A stretch of DNA of 64,000 nucleotides from Cylicocyclus nassatus (Eukaryota; Nematoda; Chromadorea; Rhabditida; Strongylidae), in assembly GCA_958299035.1 (NCBI GenBank), contig CATQJL010000223.1:50388302-50452301 (forward strand), in the 5' to 3' direction. A program made the position numbers and the translations under genes. Of the stretch, positions 21,830 to 33,000 are shown piece by piece; position 1 is the stretch's first letter; every line of letters starts with the position of its first letter. Under the pieces are notes generated by a model that saw only the letters and a program-made list of their open reading frames with translations, made no database searches and was not told the DNA's origin.

Positions 21830-24800
21830 TCAGAAGAAATCACCAGCACGGCAGCGACCCTCCTGCGATCCACCACTATCGTCTGAGGATATGGGCATGA
21901 GGTTATCAGTAATAGAAGATATCGACTTGTCCTTAGCTGGGGTTGCAGATGGTCGTTTTGAAGGCGTGGCAGCTGGCGAAACGATTTTCGGAGTCAGTCG
22001 AGAACTGTTCGGCCTTAAAAAAGATCATAGCTTCAAAGAAACTGTAAATCGTATAACACTTACCTCAGAGGAGTGACTGAACGTAAATGTTGTGCTGAGG
22101 AGGGCAAACGGATACCGAGCTTGTTTGACGCCAACCGACGAGCAGCGGGTGACAATGTTGCCATGGACAATGCTGACGAGCGGGCCGAACCAAAACGAGG
22201 CGTTCTGCTGTAAACAAACTTTGGTTAGCTCAAATGTAGGTACAGGTTTCGGATGGCAGCAACTTACTGAGCTTTTTCAGCGGCTTTCATTGCAGCCTTT
22301 CGCTTATCTCTGTAGCGCTTAGCTATTGTGTCACTGATTCCTTGAGCAACTTGTTCTCGAAACGGTATTTCAGGCATCTGCCAAATGATCGAAATCTTGA
22401 TAGGCCAAAACAACGAGGTTTTCAGTTGTAGTGTACTTCTATACACAAAATGAGCGTAGATGTTCTTGACAGCCTTTTCTTACAAGGAAAGGATCCTTGG
22501 TACCGTGGCCTTCAAAATGATACGTATACCATTATATGCAAGTTGAAGAGCTGGTACCACATCTGCTTTCGGTATCTGCTGTGCGCTCTTCTGAAGAAAG
22601 ATATGAACAAATCTTGCCACCAACATTTACACTTTTCGACGACAGGATTCACCAATAGTTAGAATTTTACTTACGCGCTACAAATGAGCATCCAAATAAC
22701 AAAGCTTTAGAAGCTTAGGAAATCTGTCTCCGTTATATCAGAGTCTAAAAAGCCTGGATACAGATACAAAGATTCTAGCTGCCTATTCGTGAAATTGATA
22801 TGGGAAAATGGCCATGACTTCGTTTAGAGATTGCACAGCAGATAATGAACATAGGTTTGGTATCAGCGCTTCGAGGCGCAAATACTTATACATCTCACTG
22901 CAAAAGGCCACGGTCACCACGATATGCTTCCCTTGTTAGCACAGCACGCGTCAGAGACTGACATTCAACTGCGAGGTGAACATGTCTATGGAATTATATG
23001 GAAGAAAACTTATAAGTTACGAAATAGCAATACCAACCTTGAATGTGGGCGCGTTCCCTATGGGAACCTGTACGTCAGCTGCGTCCAAACGAAATGGTGT
23101 TCCATCAATTTCTCCCCATGTCATCAAAGGGGAATCATCAACGCCTGGAATGAGGTAAGTATTATGATTTCCGCGAGTTTGCTGATAATTTGCTTACCGG
23201 GCGCGGGACTTGGTGTAGCAACAAGACCTAAAGTCTTGCTATTTAGTCCAATTTCATGCCCTAGTACATCCACTTTTCCAGCATTGTTTGCGAGTTGCAT
23301 CATGCTTGCACGTGCCATCGATGCCTTAAATCATTAATCCAACACATAAGATCGAAACTCACAATTCGATCTAAACACTTGGAAAATACTAATCGTTCAG
23401 TAAAAGTTCTTTTGGGACTATCTGTACAACATGCTAAGATCAAAACCTAATCAACCAGCTAGTTCAATTAGGTTTGACAAAAACAATAGCTGTGAGTCAA
23501 CTCAAGTTATAGCATCAGCTAAGAAGACTGCTTTACCTCGGACGGTTTGATCTTGACATCCTGTGGGAAACGAGTGGCTGTCTTATTGATAACCCTCTGG
23601 TTTCTCCGCGCTTGTTCAATTCGCTCTTCTGCCGTAAGCGGTGCACCTTCCAAATGGAACAGAACGGAGTTCCGAGCAGTATAAGTCCAGTTGTCAACCT
23701 CCTTCGGCTTTTCTATAGCAAGCATTGGAGTGCAGGTCACTTCGAACATTTATCAAATCAAACATGCCTTTGTCAACTTCTGGATCGTATTTTATGGCAA
23801 GTTGTAGATCAGCAGATGCTGGGAGTGCGCCATAGGTAACCTGTAACATCGACTGCGTTGTGACCAAGAGTCTATCTCCAAGAAACTGTCAAGCATATAG
23901 AAAAAGATTACCTGCTCAGCGTTGTGCTTTTTCTCTGCCTCGTCAATCCATCCTTTTTTCGCACGTTCCTTTGCTAATTCCACTGCAGCTAACTCTTCAA
24001 ATGAAGCATTATCCTCTGATGTAAACTTGTTCAAGTAGGCATCCACAGATATTCCATCTAATTCTGACTTCGGTTTCTTTGAATCCTCCTTTAAATACTA
24101 AATTATACCAACGAAAATGGTGAGGTTCAAATACAAGTACTCCGTACTTCGTTATCTCCTTCGCGATTTGCATAAGGCAATGGCGTGGCTGCAACTGACT
24201 CGGGAGGTCTGCTTGGGCCTGGGGTATCAGGATCGAAGTTGACCGGTGAGGTTGGAGCTCGCCGTGGTGATGTTGCGACACCTGCTGCAGGACTTGTTCT
24301 GTAAATTTTTCTTTTTTAAACGATCCACTTATGCGTTTTTTTCCTTGATAATCTCCTCATATAGCATCGTCATCGTCAAAATTATCTAGAGGCTGGATAT
24401 AACTGTCATGGAAAACGAGAAAAGAAGCATACCTTCTATCAGTCCGACGACCGGTATGATAACGCAGTTGTAATTCACGCATTTTTGCAACATCATTGCG
24501 TTTCATAGCATCCATATATTCTGTTTGAGCCTGCAGAAAAACGGCTGCGAAGTTGTTCACATATGCTAGTGCTACGCATACCTTGAGCTTTGGAAGGTCT
24601 GGAAAATAATCCCTGACAATTATTTTCTCTAGCTTTTCTAGATACTGCTCCTCAGGTAATACTGTGCGCACTTCCCGATTTGTTCGTAATTGTTTCGGTG
24701 AGAGTTTGACTACCTAAAATCATGCGGTATTGACCATTGTTATAAACATCCAATTGCAAATGATCCCTGGAAAGTTAAAATGGAAAATGTGTGACTGTTA

Positions 24801-26347
24801 TTGAGTTTGCAATTTTGACACTGTGACGATCGGTACTCACGTGAGAAAAATTACTCAGATAAGTTATTTAGCGTTCATGAAGCTTAAACCTGAAGAATTT
24901 TCATTGTTCTGCGCTCAAAAGTTGGGCAAAATTCCTGTAGCAAATCTGCTCGAAAATCGAAAAGAACACAGATGAATGTTCTCCTATTCCGAAGTAAAAT
25001 GCTATTATGATATTGTATGCCATATATACTGCATTATCATTTGACACATTGATACTTTTTCTAATACCGTTATCAAGAACTACGCTAATTTGTTTTCAGA
25101 ACGGATTCAGCATTAGAAGACGAGCAGCCTCCACAAATTTAATAGATCCGTAGGTGACCGTGCCTTTGGAGCCAATAGTAAATGAACTCTTTCACAATAC
25201 GAGAAAAGGAACCTAATACCATAAAGACCAGCCTCCACACCACCCATGAGGCTTCACTCGTTTTCAACATTTATATTAAAACTAGAACTCAGATAGATCG
25301 TTTGCAGAGCAAGAAAGGTGCACCTAACGGAAAATGTCTAGCACGATCCCTCTGCCGGCTGTAGCTAACAAGGGAAGGATACCAACATTAGTTGGCGATT
25401 GAAGATGAGATGTATATCATTAGATGCGCCTTTGTACGCTAATTCCAAATCTGCCTTCCTTTTTTTGCGGAATAAGTTTCCGAAAGAAGTTATGAGCGTT
25501 TGAATGTCCAGATTTGCCAAGCTGAGTGGCTTTAAACCAGCGAAAACCTCTAAAACAACATCTATGCGATTTCCACCGGCATTATTCCTTCCTTGCAAAC
25601 AATATACTCGATACAAAAATGATTTTGTATCGATTTTAGGCCATCTAAACCCTTGACAAATTTGGACATTTGGACGCCCACAACTTCTTTCGGAAACTCA
25701 TTCCGCAAAAAAGGAAAGCAGATTTGGAATTAGCGTTCAAAGGCGCGTCTACTGATATACATCTCATCTTCGATTGCGGACTAATGTCGGTATCCTTCCC
25801 TTGCAAGTTTCAAGACCTACACAAGACCCAGTCACTTCTAGTCAAAACAAAAGGTAAGAATGTGGACATCAAGATCCGTAGACCGCTGCTTCCTGTTTTC
25901 AAAACAACAGCTTGTTTCTTGATCAGTGTTTTGTAATAAACACCTCGGGAAACGGACGCTTGGTCATTAACGAAGATATACTTAGCAAACTCATGCCCCG
26001 TCATTTACTGGTCAGGCACTTGGACTTCACTTTTGAGCATCAACCAGCTCTGATCAACACATCAAAAAAATTTTGTCACAACAATTATTGCTTGTTTCGA
26101 AACTACCAGACGAGTACACATTGTATACATTGTCTAAAGCTCCTAGCGGTAAATGATTTTAAGTGAGATAGAATACGAGAACAACCGTACCACAAGGCTA
26201 AGCTTATTTGAAAGTGTGCGAAGCTGCTCGAGTCTTCTAGTCTCGGATGAATGGTATTAGATATATTCACACTACCTTCCCATGATTAGCCGACTTTGGT
26301 GCAACCGCATACTTCGCACGGCGCTCCTCATCATCAAATGAAGCCAT
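21830..26347 (-). CDS. ess-2: Splicing factor ESS-2 (DGCR14/ESS2 family), 12 exons, 518 aa
   Basis: Exons on the minus strand: 26276-26347, 24582-24713, 24433-24530, 24148-24298, 23912-24097, 23768-23840, 23537-23712, 23198-23324, 23038-23144, 22268-22377, 22064-22204, 21830-22013. Every phase matches and the sum is 1557 nt. Family hallmarks in order: VLPEEQYLEKLEKIIVRDYF (N-terminal), TEYMDAMKRND, FDPDTPGPSRP, YLNKFTSEDNASFEEL, ARNSVLFHLEG, LVATPSPAPGVDDSPLMTWG, and the C-terminal SITDNL and GDFF before the stop. ESS2 is a nuclear protein that associates with late spliceosomes and, in worms, promotes accurate splicing. The intron after exon 6 starts with GC, and the last intron but one ends in a tandem cagcag acceptor. 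Candidate spliced-leader acceptors (ttttcag, ccttcag) lie 22-52 nt upstream of the ATG. LASP ends 741 bp upstream on the same strand. Confidence 0.93.
25375..25990. pseudogene. Inverted pair of coding-like fragments in ess-2 intron 1
   Basis: Minus-strand 25375-25616 and plus-strand 25660-25930 encode related peptides (KKRKADLELAYKGASNDIHL and QKRKADLELAFKGASTDIHL). They end in similar segments, LMLVSFPC and LMSVSFPC. They face each other around a short centre near 25640. Neither has a complete reading frame, and the plus copy runs into a stop and continues in another frame near 25912-26166. I do not recognise the family. The shared amino-acid pattern suggests decay of a once-coding, duplicated sequence. 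Confidence 0.5.
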
Positions 26348-27087
26348 GAAAGCGTTTGCTGAACCGTTTACTGAAGGCGAATGACTTTTATGTGTTTCAC
26401 TGAAAACCCACAAACATCCTTTACAATACTGGTGGTGGGATCAAAGTAATTAATGGAAATCCAATATAACTTGAGACTTGAGAACAAGTTTACCAATCAA
26501 AGGTTAAGCATGGTTTCACTCTCAATCATAAATACAAATATGCAAAAACTCAAAGAAGAGGCACAAAGCGGGCGCATCACATTCAAAAACATGATCAACG
26601 AAGACTATTGCGCTCAGAATCGCCATGGAACAAAGCACCTCAAGACTGATGGAAAAATACTTATATGGATAATTAACAAACCCGATAAATAAAATATGCG
26701 GCTCTCATATTTACAAAACCATGCGAAGCTTTAACAAATTTGCGAATATGCATTGTGAGCACATTACCCAACAATAGTTCGGGTGAATATATAAAGCACT
26801 AGAAACAATAACAGTAGCTGCGAAAGATGCAAAGATAGATATCTGATGAAATATGTCTGAAAGAAAGAAACTGAACGAGAAAACTACACCAAACATATGA
26901 AAAACTTATGCAATGCTTCTACTGGAAGCATGCTCGAGACTACATGGCAGATGATGAACAAAACCATCAACTGGAAATCCAAAAATTAGTGCAATCCCTC
27001 TACGACAGATTGCCGTTCTTATGATGCAGACTAGTGGAACATGAAAAAGAAAGTTCTACGGTAGAACAGACGAGGACCCAGGCAAAA
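26348..27087. other. Spacer between LASP and ess-2
   Basis: 740 bp between the LASP stop and the ess-2 ATG, both on the minus strand. It should contain the LASP 3' UTR and the ess-2 5' region. This is longer than usual intercistronic gaps in C. elegans operons, and no U-rich element or polyadenylation site stands out to me. Confidence 0.4.
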
Positions 27088-30000
27088 CTACTTGATCCTT
27101 CCAAGTCCAGTCGGCAGTTTATAAGGTTGTACGTAGTTTGCTGGAAGCATTCCCCATTGTAAAGTGCGCTGCACAGTACCAGTCATCCAGCCGTCGTCGA
27201 CCTTCTCACAGTTCACTATCACGTCTCCTTCCATGAACGAAACCTAAGCGGGAGTTTAACGGTCAACAAACTTGTAAGAAAAGAAATGTTTTGTAACAAA
27301 AGCGATGCGATCGTATGAACTCGAAATATGGGAGAGTATGGCGAAACTCACTTCATCCTTGTCAGCAGCGGTGTAATCGTAAATTGCCTTCACTGCAAAC
27401 CCGGCAGCTCCACTTGGCGATACCGCTGCCTTCGGAACGCCACCGACGGTGCGATTGCCGAGTTCCTCTGCAAAATCGATACTGTAGGTTTTCTAGCCCT
27501 AAACCGCTACAAAGAAATTTTGAGGGGGAGAGATCCGCACAACGACGAAGGGATCCACTCAAAATCTAGCTAAACAGCCTGCACATGGAAGTACGACAAC
27601 AACTGACTCAGAATATCTGTCGAAGTTTACAATTTGAACTTCCACACTGATCGTATAACGAGTACCCTTCTTTAAAGAAACAGAATGATAATAAGAACTA
27701 TTTGCAAAAGCAACGACGCCACTTCAATGGTGATACTCTACTTGCGACTTTTCGTAAATTATAAGAGGACGTGATTGCACGCCCAGCCAGCGAAAATACG
27801 GCTAAACTCCACTGGCAAGCGGCAAATGAATACACGCAAAGTGCAAAGATTCGGTAACAGGTAGTAGTTATTTTTGCTCATGGACGTACTGAGTAGATAT
27901 TTAGATCAACTCGGAAACAAAGCTTAGGTAATCGACAGACCTATACCATTGCCTGAAGGTAATGTGAGTTTACTTGACTGCGTTCGTACGCCCACCTAAC
28001 ATCGCTTCCGAGGCTCAGCCAAACATTCTCAACACTATGGCGTTGTGTCTGGCAAGGCCCTAAATTATACAGTCTGGCCTGAAAGCCCATACACCCATTG
28101 ACGGTATGGTTTAGGGCCTTGCCAGATCGTGAGGACAGTATTGGCTGCGCACATTGCCCACGCAACGCCCTAGGGCCCCAAAGTATAGAAACGCGCCAGA
28201 CTAGCCCATCGTCCTGCTCCAGCAGAAGGCGGAGCAGTTAGGCTCCCGCCAGAGTGCCGAAGTTATGCCAGCGCTACGCCAGCATTTCGATCGATACACG
28301 TGTATTTCGTTGGGGACGTCAGCTAGCCCCGCCCCAACGAAATACACGTGTATCGATCGAAATGCTGGCGTAGCGCTGGCATAACTTCGGCACTCTGGCG
28401 GGAACCTTATGTCATTTGGCGTCACGTTGGATGAAAACTGTGAACGCAGATATAGGCGATTCCCATATGTATAGCTGGCGTGGCCCTGCAGACATTTTAA
28501 CACATTGGAAAACTTGTTAAACCTCCATTTTAGAGCATTAGCTTTTGTACACTTCGGTATTAGAAACTGCCACGCGGATATGTTGGCAACGTCGGCAAAG
28601 CTCCGCCCGCTATAGTGTGGGGAACAGACGATATGTATCGTGCATCCCCCAAAATTGTCCCCATATGAGACATCGACGTGGCTGCTCGATCGTTTTAACA
28701 AGTTAACTCCAGCAGATATAAGGCACTTACTCGAAGCTGACATGTTGACGTGATCGAAAGAAGCCACGTTGATGGTTCGTATGGGATCCTGGAGAATGCT
28801 AGGTAAGCGCCAGACTAAGATAGGCGCCAGACTAACCGATTGTCCTGCTTCAGCAGGATGCGGCGTAGTCACTGTTATCCGCTGTCACGTTGGAAGATAA
28901 TCAAGTCGGTGTCCGCGATCTCTCTACGACAAAATTTTCTGGTGGTAAAGCCTTTTTATCATTTTCTCATTCTGCGAGTTTTTTACATCTCACCAGAACT
29001 ATAGTGTTGCGAACAACGCAGAAGCCACTACGACTTCCGTCCAATGTGACGTCAAATGACATCACTTTACTAGTTGCGCAGCGTTCTGCTGCAGCAGGCA
29101 ATCGCTTAATCTGCAACCTACCTAATGCACGCGTCATACTTGATCCGCTTAATCCACTTGATTCACTTGATCCGCTTCGTCATTGGTCAGTTCAGTGGAC
29201 CAATAGCGAAGCGGTAATCAACTTGATTCGCTTAATCCACTTCATCCACTTCACTACTGGTCAGTTCACTGAATTAACCAATGACGAAGCGGATCAAGCG
29301 GATCAAGTACGGCGCGTGCCTAACCTAGCGGCGTATCTACTGTCATCTGATGTCACGTTGAACGAAAATCAAGTCGGCGTTCGCGATTTCGCTACAACAA
29401 GAATTTTTCACTGGTAAGGCCTTTTCATCATTCTCTCATACTGCAAGGCTTCTTCATCATCTCTCCAAACCTACTGTTGTTGCGAACATTGCAGACGCCA
29501 CTTCCCACCCAACATGATGCCAAAGACATCAATTTACTAGTTGCACCGCGTCCTGCTGAAGCTAATCGGCTAATCTGGCGCCTACTATATCACACTTATC
29601 AAACGATTCGAGACCACCCGCGCATTTCTCAAAATCGCAATTGTTTGACTACTACTAACAACAGGAAAGAAAAGCGTTTGACAGTGGAAAGAAAACTGAG
29701 AAAGTTCTATCGGCGTATTGGTGAACAATGACAGCAGTCTCACCGACCTTCTCGATCAACCTCGCCACTGCCTCTCATATGTTCTCAATCTCCGGTGACG
29801 GGAAATATGTCGGTGATTCCGCATTTTCTAGCACGCATATTTGCAACCTGCACTGAGACTTGCCCTACCGCAGCCTGCTACAATGTCTAGTCCCCGTGTC
29901 TCAAACGACCTTGCCGAAAAAAGGAGCTAACCAACTGAACATTTTTTTGTGATTCACTATATAAACTTACTGATTTTGTCACTGTTTTGGGACTTAGCCA

Positions 30001-33000
30001 CAGTACCCCACCTTCCATTCAGCGGGTCATAGTCTGCGATGCTGCCTACGACTCGCTGTTGATGTGGCTGTTGCGCTGAAACTTATAATTGCTGCTGCAA
30101 CCAAAAAGACACAGTGTATAGAAATTTCATGGAGTAATGATCACACTTCGATGAGTGCAAGCATATCTATACATCATACAAAGAACAGCGCTACTACATG
30201 CGAACACATTCTGTTAACACGAAGATAAACATAGCACACAATAAATTCACATGCCTGCGGTGAGATTATCTGATGAGTAGACTAACGTCGACAGATTTCC
30301 AAGCGGTGAAGCATTAGGCACTCCGATGTTCGAATTGATAAGATCATTGTTTGGTAGAGGAGAGCAAACAACCCTGCCAAGTCCTGCAAGAAGAAGCGCA
30401 TGCATACTATTTACCAGTCTAATCTAACTAGCTAGTTAGACGAAGATACACAGAAAACGACTACAATAAGCAGTGCCCTGCACAGAATTATTAGTAAGGA
30501 AGAATCGAAATCTGGAAATATGGATTGAAGACGTAGGCCGCCATGTACATGACGCTGGAGATGGGAGCTTGAGAATAAAACTTCATATCCCGGTGTTCCA
30601 AAGATCTAAATTCAACGTGCCTATCCATCTTCAATTTATCCTACTATGTTTTTTACGAACATATTGAAAAGCGTAGCTTTCTCTGAACTAGGTTCTTTTG
30701 TCTAATTTTCCCTCCCTCCCGTGATTCACACGCTGAACGTATTTCTCCGAAGCAAAAAATCTTCACAAAATTGTGCGTACTATCTGGTTCAGAAAAGTAT
30801 TCAGAGTAATAAGGTTTAAGTTTCGACAAACTCCTTTTACCAGCGCTCATCAAAAAACATATCACTTCAATATTTTATCTGTTCTACCGAAAACCTTACA
30901 AGGGAAGGAGATGTAATCATTGAGGTCCCGGGGACATGGATAACATATTTGCTTTACAGAAACGATTCTGTAGAAGTTGTAGACCCCTGGTTCTACATAT
31001 TTTGCCCCGTCTACAGATGAATCTGAGTAATGATGCATCTCTGACAGAAACGCTAATAATGTGGAAGACCAATCGACTGTTAGCCACGAGGTACTGGATT
31101 CAAATCCGGATACCCAACGCTTTCGCTTTTCTTTGCAAATTTTCTGATTTTACCTGAAAACCATCTTGAATGGTGAATAACGATAGTATATTTTGACTAG
31201 TGCTTCACCTCTGCTTCGCAGAGGTTCGCACTGGCATCGTGAATCGTGGTAAACTCACTTTCTGAAAGCTTGCCTCTCAAGTCATTGTTCGGTTTATTGC
31301 AACGTGAGCCGTAGTTAAAAATGAACCATACTCGCTATCTTAACCTCACATGATGTTTAGTATCGTAAATCATTCCTCACTGTAATTTCGTAACGGACAA
31401 ACTCCACACAACTTCAGATTAAGCCGCTTATTATAAGTCATGATGATTGAGTCTCAAAACATATTTTTGCAGCAGTAATGATGCATAATCGAAAGGTCGC
31501 CGGTGAACCCAGGCCGCGGCTCCTTTCGCAGAACGTTTGGCAGTTGAGAAGCAGACATGCTATCAGTAATATAACAAAGGAACCATAATTATGTGTTCCT
31601 TGCTGAACGCCAGTGCGACTCGGAATCACAATTCTGACATGGAAAGACAGCTAACCTTGAAAAAATCTGGGGATCACTGACATAGAGAAAATGGAATACG
31701 CAGCTTATACTACAATGTGCTTAGTGTTCAATACGTTTACAGTGGAAACTCTTTGGATCCTGTTCTCTCTTTTCAACGTGGATTTCAAAACTTTCGGCTA
31801 CAACTTCGCGTTCTGTCAGAGAAAAGGAGAGTCAAGAATGTAGCTCAGTCTCGATAGCGCGGCACAGTTGAACCATCTCAAAATATTCTGCGATCTGACT
31901 GATGCAAACTGTTGCGAAATGAAGCCGAAACGAGTCTTCAGAACTCGGAAATAAAGCTAACACGCAACAATCTATGAAGAGGAACATAAATTCTATTTCT
32001 CAGCTAGATCTAGCACAAGCGCATGCCACAAAGGCGTAGGTTTACATCCACTTCTTGGAAGAAGCATTTCTTTTTCATCGTCCCCGGCACGCCTCCTACG
32101 CGTCGCAACCGCATGTGACGACCACCAATGTAAGCAGTCTAGAGACTTCTTTGTTTTCTTAGTTTCTCTTCGAAAAATTTTTGCTTCCTCTTAATCTCAA
32201 ATAATTTACACTCCTCTTATGAAATTCTAGTATAACGCAAGGAAAAAAGAACGTTGACAAAATGAATTTGCATTGAAAACTTCACTCAATTTTGTTCAAG
32301 TCTCACGCGGAAGCAAAGAAGAAAATCCGATTGTGATCTGACAAATTCTGAGAAACAGGATAGCAGCTATAGGCAAACGGCTAGTCTTCAGACATTCAAC
32401 ATTCACATGGCGACGGGGATTGCGTGCCAGCGCGATAATACGGGTGCGCGCAACCACCCGACTTGTCTCATTTCAATCAACAAATCAGATGCGGTTTTTC
32501 GAATTTCACTAAAACTTGTTGGGCTCAGAATTCTGCAAGCATCAAAATCATAATTTAGAGGCTGATGATGAGTGGCAAATACAGCCCGATAATAGGCGAA
32601 CAAAAACGCCCATGCATAATGCGTAGTGCAGCAAGCTCTTGGAGATCGAACTAGTTTCAAAGTGGTTGAATAAGGACTGCGCGCAAGTGCAAAACACCGC
32701 AATTTGATTCTGTATTATGCTTGGGACAACACTACTCCACAAGCTTGCGACAATGGTACTTGCAGAATTTGACAGCATAAGTAGAGCAGCACACTAATTT
32801 CAGATCATGCAGGCGCAAATTCTAAGCTGGGAAATTATGAGGGCGCCTTCACACCGCGCCGACAGCCGCCTATAGCCGATCTTACGCACTATTCCAGTAT
32901 TCCAAGGCCCCTCCAAAACGTTAAAAAAATTATTCTATTTGTGGACATCATGTCGAATAACCATGCTAAACCATGTTTGAACAAGATTTATGCGACTCAG

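Larger units (their letters stand above)
27468..29970. other. LASP intron 8, transposon-filled
   Basis: 2.5 kb intron joining phase-1 exons. It holds the short hairpin at 28049, the long hairpin at 28244, and the TIR element at 28821. No additional exon was found, and the phases of the flanking exons join directly. Confidence 0.6.

Noticed and set aside
26348..27087. Operon linking LASP and ess-2
   Set aside because: The 740 bp spacing is long for nematode operons, and trans-splicing type cannot be read from the sequence. Left as a question only.
27468..29970. Additional LASP exons in intron 8
   Set aside because: Flanking exons already join in phase, and candidate frames are inside TIR elements.
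31094..31108. tRNA-like B box (ggattcaaatcc)
   Set aside because: No A box, acceptor stem or anticodon arm could be folded around it.
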